A stretch of 64,000 bases of DNA from Halanaerobium polyolivorans (GTDB lineage: Bacteria > Bacillota > Halanaerobiia > Halanaerobiales > Halanaerobiaceae): positions 171,123 through 235,122 of the forward strand of contig NZ_JAJFAT010000002.1 of assembly GCF_020711195.1 (NCBI RefSeq). The letters are read 5' to 3'. The notes below the pieces were generated by a model. It had not been told where the DNA came from. It searched no databases and saw only the letters and a program-made list of their open reading frames with translations. The first letter of the stretch is position 1; every line of letters starts with the position of its first letter. A program made the translations under genes and the position numbers. This document shows positions 7,162 through 16,492 of the stretch, piece after piece.

Positions 7162-8157
7162 TTGAGAAGAAGAGAACGTTTAATCGGTTTTTTCATTATT
7201 TTTGTATTGCTTACATTTTCTGCTTATAGTAATTCGATGAATGTTGGGGGAAATCTAAATGCTTTTTCAAATCAAAATATCGTTGAGAGCATAAATACTG
7301 AAGAAAATAGCAGAGAAAATAATAATGGACAGAGCTCTTCCTTAAGTGAGAATAAATCAGAAGACAGAGAGCAGCTAAATGCTCAGCTGGAAATTGATAA
7401 TTCACAAAGTAGAGATAAAGCAAATCAAGTTAAAGAAGTTAAAAGTTTAACAGAAGAAATTAAAGTACATACTGTTAAAAGCGGTGAAACACTTTGGGAT
7501 ATCGCGCGTAATTACTCTTTAAATATCGATTCTTTAATTGGAGCAAACAAGATTAGCAATATGAATAATATTCAACCAGGTCAGGAATTTAAAATTCTGC
7601 CTGTAAGAGGTATATTATATCAGGTATCACCTGGTGAGAGTATAAATAGTATATCAGAGCAATTTGACATAAATACTGAAACAATAAGAAAAGATAATAA
7701 TATTGCAGATGGTGAAGATCTAAGAGTGGATCAAAAGTTAGTTTTAAGAGGAGCTAAACCAGAATTAACATATCAAGATCGACTGGATGAAAAATTAATG
7801 TTTCCTATTAATACAAGAATTACTTCACCTTATGGTCCAAGGTGGGGGCGTATGCATTATGGTGTTGATTTTGCAGCCCCAATGGGTAGTCCAATTAGAG
7901 CTGCATCTTCTGGTAGGGTTGTTTTTAGTGGTTGGTCTGGTGGTTATGGTAAAGTCATTATTATTGAACATAGAAAAGGTTTAAGAACATTATATGCTCA
8001 TAATTCACAGCTACTAGTCAGTGAAAGACAGACTGTAGATAGAGGACAGGTTATAGCACGTTCTGGAAACACAGGTAATTCTACTGGTCCTCATTTACAT
8101 TTTGAAGTTCAGATAAATGGTAGAGCAGAAAATCCAATGGATTATCTACATAGATAA
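7162..8157 (+). CDS. LysM-domain M23 family metallopeptidase (cell-wall endopeptidase)
   Basis: A 331-residue envelope protein. From the N-terminus: a short basic start and one hydrophobic segment (LIGFFIIFVLLTFSAYS) serving as signal or anchor; a Ser/Asn/Glu-rich linker to about residue 95; two LysM peptidoglycan-binding repeats (HTVKSGETLWDIARNYS about 97-140, then YQVSPGESINSISEQF about 153-195); and a LytM/M23 peptidase domain with zinc-site residues in HYGVDFA and HLHFEV. It should cut or bind peptidoglycan outside the membrane. I prefer TTG 7162, six bases after AAGGTGGAG, over GTG 7150, which overlaps that site. Monocistronic with a terminator. Confidence 0.92.
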   Translation: MRRRERLIGFFIIFVLLTFSAYSNSMNVGGNLNAFSNQNIVESINTEENSRENNNGQSSSLSENKSEDREQLNAQLEIDNSQSRDKANQVKEVKSLTEEIKVHTVKSGETLWDIARNYSLNIDSLIGANKISNMNNIQPGQEFKILPVRGILYQVSPGESINSISEQFDINTETIRKDNNIADGEDLRVDQKLVLRGAKPELTYQDRLDEKLMFPINTRITSPYGPRWGRMHYGVDFAAPMGSPIRAASSGRVVFSGWSGGYGKVIIIEHRKGLRTLYAHNSQLLVSERQTVDRGQVIARSGNTGNSTGPHLHFEVQINGRAENPMDYLHR

Positions 8158-8172
8158 AATAAAATATTAATT

Positions 8173-8215
8173 AACTCTCTTCTAATTATTAAGCATAAGC
8201 AGAAGGGAGTTTTTT
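8173..8215 (+). terminator. Terminator after the M23 peptidase gene
   Basis: AACTCTCTTCT (8173-8183) pairs with AGAAGGGAGTT (8201-8211), one G-U pair, and is followed by TTTTTATTTG. It isolates the next gene's promoter, which begins only two bases later. Confidence 0.8.
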
Positions 8216-8217
8216 AT

Positions 8218-8246
8218 TTGACATAACAATTAACTTATCTTATAAT
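8218..8246 (+). promoter_or_regulatory. Consensus promoter of the heavy-metal ATPase operon
   Basis: Perfect TTGACA (8218-8223), a 17-base spacer and perfect TATAAT (8241-8246), the best housekeeping promoter in the window. Its expected start point (about 8253) lies just before the operator at 8257-8280, so a bound repressor would block transcription. A consensus promoter kept shut by a metal-released repressor is the usual design for such operons. Confidence 0.8.
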
Positions 8247-8256
8247 TTAATTAATG

Positions 8257-8280
8257 AATATTTGAATAATTGTTCATATA
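8257..8280 (+). promoter_or_regulatory. ArsR/SmtB/CadC-type operator
   Basis: An imperfect 10-4-10 inverted repeat: AATATTTGAA (8257-8266), TAAT, then TGTTCATATA (8271-8280). Read on the minus strand it gives TATATGAACA-ATTA-TTCAAATATT, which fits the known SmtB/CadC operator pattern ATATGAACA...TTCAxATAT. It lies between the promoter and the ATG at 8310, and the operon encodes an ArsR-type repressor. Confidence 0.7.
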
Positions 8281-8309
8281 TAGTTATATTGTGAAGAGGG
8301 GGCAGCATA

Positions 8310-10433
8310 ATGGCAGAAGAAAAAGAAGAATATCAAATAGAGGGGCTAAGTTGTTCAAGTTGTGGATTGAAAATTGAAAAAGAAGCTCAAAAAATAGAAG
8401 GTTTAAAGAATGTAGAACTCAACTTTGCCACTTCAACCATTAATGTTTTAGGTGATAGCCATAAAGTTTCAAATTTAGAAAAAGAACTACAAAAAATTTC
8501 TAATAGAATAGAAACTGGAGTTAAAATAACAAAAAAGAGTAATGATGGAAATTCAAAAGCTTTAAAAGTTATTTCATTAAAAGAATATTTATGGATTAAA
8601 AAAGATCTTATTATTGGAGCAATAATTTTCTTTTTTGCCCTAGGTATTTCTTATACTAATTATTTTAGTGCTAACTTCTGGGATAATCTTATTTTAGTTT
8701 TTTATCTAAGTGCCTATTTGCTGATAGGTTGGCCGGTTTTAAAAGCAGCATTCAGAAATATTGGTAGAGGTCAAATTTTTGATGAGAATTTTTTAATGAC
8801 CATTGCTACTTTTGGGGCATTTGCAATTAATGAATATCCAGAAGCTGTTGCTGTAATGCTGTTTTATATGATTGGTGAACTTTTTCAGGAAAGAGCGGTT
8901 AATGATTCAAGACGCTCTATAAAAGATTTAATGGATATCAAGGCTGAATATGCTAATTTAATTAAAGATGATGCAATTGTTCAAGTTAAGCCTGAAGAAA
9001 TAAAAGTTGGAGAAGAGATAGTTGTTAAAGCAGGAGAAAAAATACCACTTGATGGAAAAGTAATTAGTGGTAATTCAGCTGTAGAAACTTCTGCCTTAAC
9101 CGGTGAGTCATTACCAAGAGAGGTTGAAAGTGGAGATGATGTTTTAAGTGGAATGGTAAACTTAAATCAGCTTTTAACCATTAAGGTAAGCAAAGAATAT
9201 AATCAATCCACTGTTAAAAAAATATTAGATTTGGTTGAAAATGCCAGCTCTAAAAAAGCAAAAACAGAAAAATTTATTACAAAATTTGCTCGTTATTATA
9301 CACCTTTTGTGGTTGGAATTGCTTTTCTTGTAGCTGTACTACCACCACTATTAACTGGTGCTGCTTTTAATACCTGGTTTTACAGAGCATTGATTTTTTT
9401 AGTTGTTTCTTGTCCTTGTGCTCTGGTTGTTTCAATTCCACTTGGTTTTTTTGGTGGAATAGGACTTGCCTCAAAAAATGGAATTTTGGTGAAAGGTGGA
9501 AATTATTTAGAAGCTTTAAATTCGGTTGATAAAATAGTATTTGATAAAACTGGAACCCTAACTAAGGGTAGCTTTGAGGTTACAGAAGTAAAATCTTTCA
9601 GCAACTACAGTGAAAATGAATTATTAAAGCTTGCAGCTGAAATTGAACAGTTCTCAAACCATCCTATTGCCCAATCTATTATTGAAGCAGCAGATGGATA
9701 TCAGAACCATTCTTCAGATTCTGTATATAAGGAGATTAGTGGTGCTGGAATAAAGGCACAATTAAATGGCAAAACTTATTTAGCAGGAAATAAGAGATTA
9801 ATGGAGAATAATGGTATTAAGCTAGAATTTGATGAAGCAAATGCTACAGTTGTTTATTTAGCGGAAGCTGGTAATTATTTAGGCTATATTTTAATAAGTG
9901 ACCAGATAAAAGCAGACTCTTTTGAGGCTATTAAGAAATTAAAAGCGATGAATATAAAAAATATTACAATGTTGACTGGTGATAATAATGCTTCAGCTAA
10001 AGAAGTTGCTTCAAATCTAGGGATTGATCATTACTATGCTGAATTATTACCAGATCAAAAAATCGAAAAAATCGAGTCTTTATTAGAAAAAGATAAAAAA
10101 TTAGCCTTTGTTGGTGATGGAATTAATGATGCACCTGTTTTAGCGAGATCTGATCTAGGTATAGCTATGGGAGGTTTAGGTTCTGATGCTGCAATAGAAG
10201 CTGCAGATATAGTATTGATGACAGATGAACCATCTAAAATAGCAGCAGCTTTAGAAATAGCTAAAAAAACTAAAAGACTTGTCTGGCAGAATATTGTTAT
10301 GGCACTTTCTATTAAAGCTGTTGTTATGATTTTGAGTGTTTTTGGTCTAGCCTCTATGTGGGCTGCAGTATTTGCAGATGTAGGAGTTGCTTTAATGGCC
10401 CTCTTTAATGTGATGAGAATTTTAAAGTCATGA
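8310..10433 (+). CDS. cadA: Heavy-metal-translocating P1B-type ATPase (Zn2+/Cd2+/Pb2+ exporter)
   Basis: A 707-residue P-type ATPase exporting soft divalent metals. Domains in order: an N-terminal heavy-metal-associated domain with CSSC (C15, C18); paired membrane helices from about residue 95; the actuator domain with TGES; the CPx helix SCPCALV; the phosphorylation site DKTGTLT; the HP motif in SNHPIAQS; the nucleotide-hinge GDGINDAP; and C-terminal helices with Asn-x-Lys and ADVGVALMALFN. The CPC plus the final Lys and Asp-Gly pattern fit the Zn/Cd/Pb group rather than the Cu group. ATG 8310 follows GAGGGGG. It precedes its probable regulator by 44 bases. Confidence 0.93.
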   Translation: MAEEKEEYQIEGLSCSSCGLKIEKEAQKIEGLKNVELNFATSTINVLGDSHKVSNLEKELQKISNRIETGVKITKKSNDGNSKALKVISLKEYLWIKKDLIIGAIIFFFALGISYTNYFSANFWDNLILVFYLSAYLLIGWPVLKAAFRNIGRGQIFDENFLMTIATFGAFAINEYPEAVAVMLFYMIGELFQERAVNDSRRSIKDLMDIKAEYANLIKDDAIVQVKPEEIKVGEEIVVKAGEKIPLDGKVISGNSAVETSALTGESLPREVESGDDVLSGMVNLNQLLTIKVSKEYNQSTVKKILDLVENASSKKAKTEKFITKFARYYTPFVVGIAFLVAVLPPLLTGAAFNTWFYRALIFLVVSCPCALVVSIPLGFFGGIGLASKNGILVKGGNYLEALNSVDKIVFDKTGTLTKGSFEVTEVKSFSNYSENELLKLAAEIEQFSNHPIAQSIIEAADGYQNHSSDSVYKEISGAGIKAQLNGKTYLAGNKRLMENNGIKLEFDEANATVVYLAEAGNYLGYILISDQIKADSFEAIKKLKAMNIKNITMLTGDNNASAKEVASNLGIDHYYAELLPDQKIEKIESLLEKDKKLAFVGDGINDAPVLARSDLGIAMGGLGSDAAIEAADIVLMTDEPSKIAAALEIAKKTKRLVWQNIVMALSIKAVVMILSVFGLASMWAAVFADVGVALMALFNVMRILKS

Positions 10434-10477
10434 TCTAATCGACTAGGTACAAACTTCAAAAGGATGGAGTGTTAAAT

Positions 10478-10864
10478 ATGCTTGAACAAAGCAAAAGAGA
10501 AGCTTTAAAAGAAGAAATATGTGATGTTTGTGAGATTTTTAATCCTAATCATGAAGTTGTAGAATTGATGAAACAACAGGAATTAGAAGATAGAGTAGTA
10601 TTTGATTTGGCAGAGTTATTTAAAACTATTGCTGATCCAACCAGGATTAAAATTTTATATGCTCTAAAAGAGAGAGAACTTTGTGTTTGTGACCTTTCTG
10701 AGCTTTTAGATATGAGTTCTTCTGCAATTTCTCATCAGTTGAGAGTGCTGCGTAATAACAAACTTGTTAAGTTCCGCAAAGAAGGAAGGTCAGTTTATTA
10801 TTCACTTGATGACAGCCATGTTTTGAGTCTTTTTAGACAGGGACTTGAACATGTTTTAGAATAA
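10478..10864 (+). CDS. cadC: ArsR/SmtB-family metal-responsive repressor (CadC-like)
   Basis: A 128-residue winged-helix repressor. The helix-turn-helix lies in LCVCDLSELLDMSSSAISHQ, with recognition helix SSSAISHQLRVL and a wing GRSVYYSL. Metal ligands are readable: an N-terminal pair C15/C18 (CDVC) plus CVC in the ELCVCDL box, the CadC-type alpha-3N site that senses Cd/Pb/Zn, and possible alpha-5 ligands in DDSHVLSLFRQGLEH. ATG 10478 is eight bases after GGAG; GTG 10469 overlaps the site. Being second in the operon after the ATPase gives autoregulated expression through the operator at 8257-8280. Confidence 0.9.
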   Translation: MLEQSKREALKEEICDVCEIFNPNHEVVELMKQQELEDRVVFDLAELFKTIADPTRIKILYALKERELCVCDLSELLDMSSSAISHQLRVLRNNKLVKFRKEGRSVYYSLDDSHVLSLFRQGLEHVLE

Positions 10865-10889
10865 GCAATAGTTTGCAAAATGATTATTT

Positions 10890-10921
10890 AATCCCTGCTT
10901 TAAAGCAGGGATTATTTTTTT
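10890..10921 (+). terminator. Strong terminator of the cadA-cadC operon
   Basis: Perfect palindrome AATCCCTGCTT-TA-AAGCAGGGATT (10890-10913) followed by ATTTTTTTGA. Confidence 0.9.
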
Positions 10922-10953
10922 GACAGCTAAATATATAATATGGAACTATAATG

Positions 10954-10987
10954 AAATAATAAAATTCTAGCAAAAAATAAAATAGAA
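10954..10987 (+). repeat. 34-bp direct repeat, copy 1 (at the broken 5' end of the methyltransferase gene)
   Basis: Starts AAATAATAAAATTC and ends AAATAAAATAGAA; identical over 34 bases to 11503-11536 and in the same reading frame, coding NNKILAKNKIE in both places. Flanks differ immediately on both sides. Confidence 0.9.
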
Positions 10988-11677
10988 TTACTTAATAATA
11001 CTTTTAGTGATCTAGATAATGAGCAGAGCATATTAGATGTTGGTTGTGGTACAGGTAGCTATGCTCTGGAATTAGCTAAAAAAGGCTACAGGGTGACTGG
11101 GATTGATTTAGATCCAGAAATGATAGAATTAGCTAAACAAAAGAAAGCTGCCTTAAATGATACTGAAGCCCAGCAAAGACTTGACTTTTTTAAACTAGGC
11201 ATGTTAGAACTTAATGAAGAGTTTAATGAAAGCAGTTTTTCAGGTATCTATATCATTGGTAATGTTTTGGTTCATTTAAATAAAGCTGAGATTAAAGAAT
11301 TTATTCAAATTTTAAAAGGGTTATTAAAAAAAGAAGGAAAGATTTTGATTCAGATTATTAATTATCAACGTATTTTAGATTTAGGCTTAAAAGGTTTGGC
11401 AACACTTTATAGTAAAGATGGAAAAATCCGTTTTGAAAGGGATTATGAATATGATGAGCATAATAATAAAATCTATTTTAAAACAACTTTAGTAGAGCAA
11501 AAAAATAATAAAATTCTAGCAAAAAATAAAATAGAACTTTATCCATTAACAAAAGATGAACTAATAGATATACTTGAGTCAGCAGCTTTTAATATTGAGG
11601 CAATCTATGGTAATGCAGCTGGTGAGCCTTTTAAAAAATTAGAATCTACACCCTTGATCTTAACAGCTTCAAAATAA
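10955..11677 (+). pseudogene. Class I SAM-dependent methyltransferase with a broken 5' end
   Basis: The frame open from 10955 (just after an in-frame TGA at 10952-10954) to 11677 encodes most of a class I methyltransferase: SAM motif I ILDVGCGTGSYALELA, the acidic loop GIDLDPEMIELAKQK, and a C-terminal beta-sheet region. However, motif I lies upstream of the first usable start (GTG 11093); no ATG, GTG or TTG occurs before it, and the only nearby ATG (10951) is out of frame and stops after two codons. The usual N-terminal ~25 residues are missing. Bases 10954-10987 are an exact, in-frame copy of 11503-11536 inside the same gene, which marks the likely rearrangement point. No ribosome site is seen. 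Probably inactive, unless an ATT start is used. Confidence 0.7.
11503..11536 (+). repeat. 34-bp direct repeat, copy 2 (inside the methyltransferase gene)
   Basis: Second copy of the repeat at 10954-10987, 549 bases downstream. Here it fits smoothly into the C-terminal part of the methyltransferase, so this is more likely the original copy. Confidence 0.9.
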
Positions 11678-11713
11678 TCTTTATTAAATTAGTTGAAAAC
11701 AGGAAGTGAAGTA

Positions 11714-12325
11714 ATGACAAAAAAAAATGCAATATTATTAGCAGGTGGAGAAAGCAGCCGTTATGGTGGAAATAAAGCTTTAATTGAAATTAAAGGAAAG
11801 ACTTTAATCGAAATTATTTATAATAAATTAAATAGTCATTTTGATAGGGTAATTGTTATTGCAAATGATTATGAGTATAATTTTCTAAAGGGGGCAGAAC
11901 TGAGGGAAGACCTTATAAAAGATAAAGGTCCATTGGCTGGTCTTTATACAGGCCTCTATTATTCAGATAGTGAATATAATTTTTTAGCAGCCTGTGACAT
12001 GCCTTTTTTAAGGCAGGAATATTTTTCTTTTTTAGAATCATATTGTCATAATAATTATCAAATAATTGTTTCAGAATACAGAGAGTTTCTTGAACCATTT
12101 GCTGCTTATTATCACAAAGATCTTCTAGCTTTAATTAAAAAAAACATAGAAAATAATAATTTGCGGATTAAATCATTTTATAAGCAGAGTAATATTAAAA
12201 TTATAAAGGAGAATATTTTAGCTGAGCATTTTGATTTGAATGAAATATTTTTTAATATTAATTATCCAGAAGACAAAATTAAAGCAAAAAAAATATTGAG
12301 TTTTAAATCATTTAAAAAAAGTTGA
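11714..12325 (+). CDS. mobA: Molybdenum cofactor guanylyltransferase
   Basis: A 203-residue nucleotidyltransferase that attaches GMP to molybdopterin. The signature at the N-terminus, ILLAGGESSRYGGNKALI, contains the GTP-binding LAGGxSxRxGxxK motif; KGPLAGLYTGL and AACDMPFL (metal-binding Asp) follow, as in MobA. ATG 11714 follows AGGAAGTG; the frame can extend to TTG 11693 but without a ribosome site. The C-terminus is Lys-rich. It lies about 4 kb upstream of the cofactor cluster (17.9-24.2 kb) and probably serves the same pathway, but is separated from it by valS. Confidence 0.87.
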   Translation: MTKKNAILLAGGESSRYGGNKALIEIKGKTLIEIIYNKLNSHFDRVIVIANDYEYNFLKGAELREDLIKDKGPLAGLYTGLYYSDSEYNFLAACDMPFLRQEYFSFLESYCHNNYQIIVSEYREFLEPFAAYYHKDLLALIKKNIENNNLRIKSFYKQSNIKIIKENILAEHFDLNEIFFNINYPEDKIKAKKILSFKSFKKS

Positions 12326-12357
12326 ATTAATAATTTAGATAAGAAAGGAGCTTGAGA

Positions 12358-13230
12358 ATGAAAAGATTCTTAATTTTTATAACTGTTATTTTTATTATCT
12401 TTTTAACTAGTCCTATTGTTATGGCCCAGTTAGTTGAGGTCTCAAGTCTTAATTATTATACTGCTAGAAGAATTGATGTTTCAGAGCTTCGCTTTTATGG
12501 TAACCCTACTCCTAATTTATTTGATTATAATAGTGTTATCATAGGTGAAGTCAGAAATAACAGCACTGAGTATATGACAAAAGTACAAATTAAATTAGAA
12601 ATTTACGATGGAGAAGATTTAATTGCAGAAAAAACAGTTTCTCCTCTTAGTTATCCTTTAGTTCCAGGTCAAACTACTCCTTTTATATTTCCTCAACTCT
12701 CTGATATAGTACCTCTTTCTGGTGAGAGTGAAGAGATTAAAGGCCTTTTTGCTTTAGATGATACTTCAGAAGATTGGGATAGTAAAAAAGATTTATTTTT
12801 AGACCCAAGAATTGAGATTTATGTTGATAGTTATGAAGAAGATGAGTATCCTCCAAATTTAAAAATTGACCTTAATAATGAGAATTTAAGATTAAAAAAC
12901 ATCTATAGAAGTGGTGAAAATAGAGATGTTGTTAATTATGATTATAGTATAGAGCATCTAGGTGGGAATAAGATTGGAAAACTTTATAATTCTGGTATAG
13001 GAGTATATAAAGGGACTGAACTAATTTATCTTGCTTCAAGCAGAAATACCTGTGATACTTTAGTTAATGAAGATAAGGCCGCTTCTTTAGACTACTCTTT
13101 ATCAATACCTAAACATATAGAAAAGAATGCTAGTAATTTTAGATTATTTGCAACTGGTCAGCTGGCTCATGAAATATTTTTTGAAGAAAATCAGGCTGGT
13201 GAAACAACTATGATCTTTAAACTTAAATAA
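12358..13230 (+). CDS. Secreted protein of unknown function with beta-rich FxLYD-like domain
   Basis: A 290-residue exported protein: Lys/Arg start, hydrophobic core (FLIFITVIFIIFLTSPIVM) and cleavage region after MAQ. The mature part starts with a beta-rich module, VIIGEVRNNSTEYMTKVQIKLEIYD split by VSPLSYPLVPG and TTPFIF, which resembles the FxLYD-type immunoglobulin-like domains that decorate surface proteins. A second half (about 165-290) has no recognised family. There is no lipobox. ATG 12358 follows AAAGGAG at seven bases; TTG 12352 lies inside that window. It starts 32 bases after mobA and may share its transcript by chance. Confidence 0.65.
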   Translation: MKRFLIFITVIFIIFLTSPIVMAQLVEVSSLNYYTARRIDVSELRFYGNPTPNLFDYNSVIIGEVRNNSTEYMTKVQIKLEIYDGEDLIAEKTVSPLSYPLVPGQTTPFIFPQLSDIVPLSGESEEIKGLFALDDTSEDWDSKKDLFLDPRIEIYVDSYEEDEYPPNLKIDLNNENLRLKNIYRSGENRDVVNYDYSIEHLGGNKIGKLYNSGIGVYKGTELIYLASSRNTCDTLVNEDKAASLDYSLSIPKHIEKNASNFRLFATGQLAHEIFFEENQAGETTMIFKLK

Positions 13231-13275
13231 CTATATAATTTTTTAATTTTAATCATTGAAATTAATTATTAGCTC

Positions 13276-13305
13276 TTGACAGATAAAGGTTTAATAAGAT
13301 ATCAT
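13276..13305 (+). promoter_or_regulatory. Promoter of the valS T-box transcript
   Basis: TTGACA (13276-13281), 18-base spacer, TATCAT (13300-13305). The predicted start near 13312 leaves about 300 bases of leader before valS. Confidence 0.65.
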
Positions 13306-13311
13306 ATTAAC

Positions 13312-13580
13312 GATAGTTAAATAATTAAACTTTGATAAGAAGTAGTAATTTTCTTAAAGCTGAAAGAGAATGGAACCCAATGGCTGTAAGGTTTCAGCAG
13401 TGGCAGAAAATGAAGTCGTCTTAGAGTTTTACTGATGAAAAAGAAATTTTATTTTAATTTTCTTGATTAGTCAGTAACGGCACAGAAGTCGTTAACTAAT
13501 GAGAGCTTTCTTAATAAAAGGAAGAACTAAGGTGGTACCGCGAATAAACTCTTCGTCCTTATGGATGTAAGAGTTTTTTT
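13312..13580 (+). promoter_or_regulatory. T-box leader (tRNA-Val responsive) with terminator/antiterminator, controlling valS
   Basis: The hallmark T-box sequence AAGGTGGTACCGCG is at 13529-13542. It is followed by a terminator: AACTCTTCGTCC (13547-13558) pairing with GGATGTAAGAGTT (13563-13575) and then a T-run. Upstream, GAGAATGGAACCC and GGCTGTAAGGTTTC have the look of the Stem I apical region, and GAAGTCGTC (13412-13420) supplies a GTC valine specifier codon in the right area; two overlapping-frame GTCs are possible (13415 and 13418). Uncharged tRNA-Val would stabilise the antiterminator and switch valS on. The specifier is inferred from position and from the gene downstream. Confidence 0.9.
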
Positions 13581-13613
13581 ATTTTATATTTAAAATTATG
13601 GGAGGGAATTAAT

Positions 13614-16268
13614 TTGGAGAATTTAGCAAAAACTTATGATCCAGCTAAAACAGAAGATAAATGGTATGATTTTTGGCTGGAAAACGACTATTTTAAACCG
13701 AAAGAGAAAAGCGAAACTGAAAAAGGTACTTTTAGTATTGTAATGCCACCACCAAATATTACAGGTCAACTGCATATGGGGCATGCATTGGATAATACTT
13801 TACAGGATATTTTAACACGCTGGAAGAGAATGCAGGGTTATCGTTCTTTATGGCTGCCAGGTACAGATCATGCAAGTATTGCTACAGAAGTAAAAGTAGT
13901 AGACAAACTTAAAGATGAAGGTATAGAAAAAGATGAAATTGGTAGAGAAGGATTTTTGAAAAAGGCCTGGGAATGGAAAGAAGAATACGGTAATAGAATT
14001 ACCAATCAACTTAAAAAAATGGGATCTTCTTGTGACTGGTCCAGAGAAAGATTCACCTTAGATGAAGGCTGTTCTAAAGCAGTAGAAGAGGTTTTTATCC
14101 AGCTTTATAATGAAGGGCTCATTTATCAGGGAGATTATATCGTGAATTGGTGTCCCAGCTGTCACACAACTTTAAGTGATATTGAAGTAGAACATCAGGA
14201 AACTGAAGGTAATTTTTATCAAATTAAATACCCATATAAAGACAGAAAAGGTTTTATTACTGTTGCAACAACTAGACCGGAAACTATGCTTGGTGATACT
14301 GCAATTGCTGTTCATCCCTCTGATGAGCGTTATCAGGAACTAGTAGGTGAGAAAGTAATTGTACCATTAGTTAACAGAGAAGTAGAAATAGTAGCAGATG
14401 AATATGTTGACAGTGAATTTGGAACAGGAATGGTAAAAGTAACTCCAGCCCATGACCCAAATGATTTTGACATTGGTCGTCGAAATGATCTAGAGATTAT
14501 TTCGGTAATTGATGAAGATGCTAATATGACTGAAGCTGCTGGTGCGGATTACAGTGGTCTTGATCGTTATGAAGCCAGAAAAAAAGTTGTAGCAGATTTA
14601 GATAAGCAAAATTTATTGATCAAAGTAGAAGAACATCAGCATAATGTTGGTGAATGTTATCGCTGTGATACGGTTATTGAACCTTTAGTTTCTAAACAGT
14701 GGTTTGTTAAAATGCAGCCGCTCGCAGAACCTGCTATTGAAGCTGTAGAAGAAGGGGACATCAACTTTGTTCCAGACAGATTTAGTAAAGTTTATATGAA
14801 TTGGATGAATAATATTAGAGATTGGTGTATCTCTAGACAGCTATGGTGGGGGCACAGAATTCCAGTTTATTATTGTGATGATTGTCAAGAAGTTATTGTT
14901 AGCAGTGAAAAGCCTGAAGCTTGTAGTAATTGTGGAAGTACCAATCTCCATCAAGATGAGGATGTTTTGGATACCTGGTTTTCCTCAGCGCTTTGGCCTT
15001 TTTCTACCCTTGGTTGGCCTGAGGAAACAGAAGATTTAATTAGCTTTTATCCGACTGATGTTTTGGTTACAGGTAGAGATATTATCTTTTTCTGGGTTGC
15101 TCGAATGATTTTTATGGGACTTAAATTTCAGTCAGAAAAACCATTTTCTGATATCTATATCCATGGTTTAATTCGCGATGCTCAGGGAAGAAAAATGAGT
15201 AAATCTTTAGGGAATGGAATAGATCCCTTAGAGGTTATAGATAAGTATGGAGCAGATGCCTTACGTTTTACTTTAATAACCGGTAATACACCAGGTAATG
15301 ATATGCGCTTTAGGGAAGAACGGCTTGAAGCAAGTAGAAATTTTGCTAATAAAATTTGGAATGCTTCCCGTTTTGTCTTAATGAACTTAGAAGATTTTGA
15401 TTTAGAATCTGTAGATAAAAGTGAACTTAAAGAGACCCTTGCAGATAAATGGATGCAGAGTCGGCTGAATACTGTAATTGATGAGATTGACAGTGCTTTA
15501 GAAGATTACAATTTTGGCGAAATGGCAAGCAGTTTATATGATTTCATCTGGAATGAATTTTGTGATTGGTATATTGAACTTTTAAAAGCCAGGTTATATC
15601 AAGAAGAAGATCCAAAGGCAAAATTAACTGCTCAATATTATGCTTTAAACACCTTAGAAAGCTTGTTAAGACTGCTTCATCCAGTTATGCCCTTTATAAC
15701 TGAAGAAATTTGGCAAAAACTTCCGGGAACTGACGGTAGTATTATGAGAGCTTCCTGGCCTGAAAAGGATATAACTAAGTTAGAAAAAGAAGCAGAATCT
15801 AAAATGGAATTAATTATGAGTGTTATTAAAGCAGTGCGAAATATTAGAAATGAAATGAAGGTTAATCCAGGCCGGCGAATTAAAGCATTACTTGCTGCTC
15901 CAGAAGAAAAAGCTGCTGTTTTAGAAGAAGGTAGAGAATATTTAGAAAATCTGGCTAGAATAAAAGAATTAACAATTGCCGATGATCAATTAGAGAGACC
16001 AGAGAAGGTCTCAACTTCTATTGTAAATGAAGTTGAAGTCATCTTACCTTTAGAAGGTATGATTGATCTTGATAAAGAAATTAAAAGGTTAGAAAAAGAA
16101 ATAGAAGAAGTAGAATTTGAGATTCAAAGAGCTCAAGGTAAATTAAACAATGATGGTTTTGTTAACAATGCTCCCAGTGATTTAGTTGAAGGAGAAAAAG
16201 CTAAACTTAAAGAGTATAAAGAGAAAAAAGAGAAATTAATTGAACGCAAAGAAGAATTAGCTCAATAA
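13614..16268 (+). CDS. valS: Valyl-tRNA synthetase
   Basis: An 884-residue class I aminoacyl-tRNA synthetase charging tRNA-Val. Signatures: the HIGH box in [12 protein letters not shown] (about 46-57), Zn-binding CPSCH and CDDC/CSNC clusters, the editing domain with [12 protein letters not shown], the KMSKS loop (KMSKSLGNG, about residue 526), and the C-terminal coiled coil ([17 protein letters not shown] onwards) that grips tRNA. The length is normal. The start is TTG at 13614, eight bases after GGGAGG; no ATG fits the N-terminus [11 protein letters not shown]. Expression is governed by the T-box leader directly upstream. Confidence 0.97.
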   Translation: MENLAKTYDPAKTEDKWYDFWLENDYFKPKEKSETEKGTFSIVMPPPNITGQLHMGHALDNTLQDILTRWKRMQGYRSLWLPGTDHASIATEVKVVDKLKDEGIEKDEIGREGFLKKAWEWKEEYGNRITNQLKKMGSSCDWSRERFTLDEGCSKAVEEVFIQLYNEGLIYQGDYIVNWCPSCHTTLSDIEVEHQETEGNFYQIKYPYKDRKGFITVATTRPETMLGDTAIAVHPSDERYQELVGEKVIVPLVNREVEIVADEYVDSEFGTGMVKVTPAHDPNDFDIGRRNDLEIISVIDEDANMTEAAGADYSGLDRYEARKKVVADLDKQNLLIKVEEHQHNVGECYRCDTVIEPLVSKQWFVKMQPLAEPAIEAVEEGDINFVPDRFSKVYMNWMNNIRDWCISRQLWWGHRIPVYYCDDCQEVIVSSEKPEACSNCGSTNLHQDEDVLDTWFSSALWPFSTLGWPEETEDLISFYPTDVLVTGRDIIFFWVARMIFMGLKFQSEKPFSDIYIHGLIRDAQGRKMSKSLGNGIDPLEVIDKYGADALRFTLITGNTPGNDMRFREERLEASRNFANKIWNASRFVLMNLEDFDLESVDKSELKETLADKWMQSRLNTVIDEIDSALEDYNFGEMASSLYDFIWNEFCDWYIELLKARLYQEEDPKAKLTAQYYALNTLESLLRLLHPVMPFITEEIWQKLPGTDGSIMRASWPEKDITKLEKEAESKMELIMSVIKAVRNIRNEMKVNPGRRIKALLAAPEEKAAVLEEGREYLENLARIKELTIADDQLERPEKVSTSIVNEVEVILPLEGMIDLDKEIKRLEKEIEEVEFEIQRAQGKLNNDGFVNNAPSDLVEGEKAKLKEYKEKKEKLIERKEELAQ

Positions 16269-16303
16269 CTCTTAAAAATTAAAAATCTAAACTTATTGAG
16301 CTC

Positions 16304-16344
16304 AAAGGCCAGGCTGAAAGTATATTTAACTTTTACCTGGCCTT
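16304..16344 (+). terminator. Hairpin after valS
   Basis: AAAGGCCAGG (16304-16313) pairs with CCTGGCCTT (16336-16344). There is no good T-run, so termination strength is uncertain. Confidence 0.5.
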
Positions 16345-16492
16345 AAACTATTTATAAGCTATTTAATATCCAAAAATTAGCACAAGTAAAAGAAGGATTT
16401 AAACAGTTAAGCTAGAATATATTTCTTAGTAATATACTATAATTTAATTTATAATTTAATTCATTATAAAATGAGCAGGGAGAAGGAGTAAA

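Noticed and set aside
10055..10459. Long open frame on the minus strand antisense to cadA
   Set aside because: No ribosome site or family match; it arises from the third-position pattern of the real gene on the plus strand.
10920..10952. Promoter for the methyltransferase gene (TTGACA at 10920-10925)
   Set aside because: The best -10 hexamers lie 8 or 21 bases away, both outside the workable range; the TTGACA overlaps the preceding terminator's T-run.
10954..11536. CRISPR-like or IS-derived repeat from the 34-bp exact duplication
   Set aside because: Only two copies, 549 bases apart, both inside one gene and in frame, with no spacers, inverted termini or transposase. It is an internal gene duplication.
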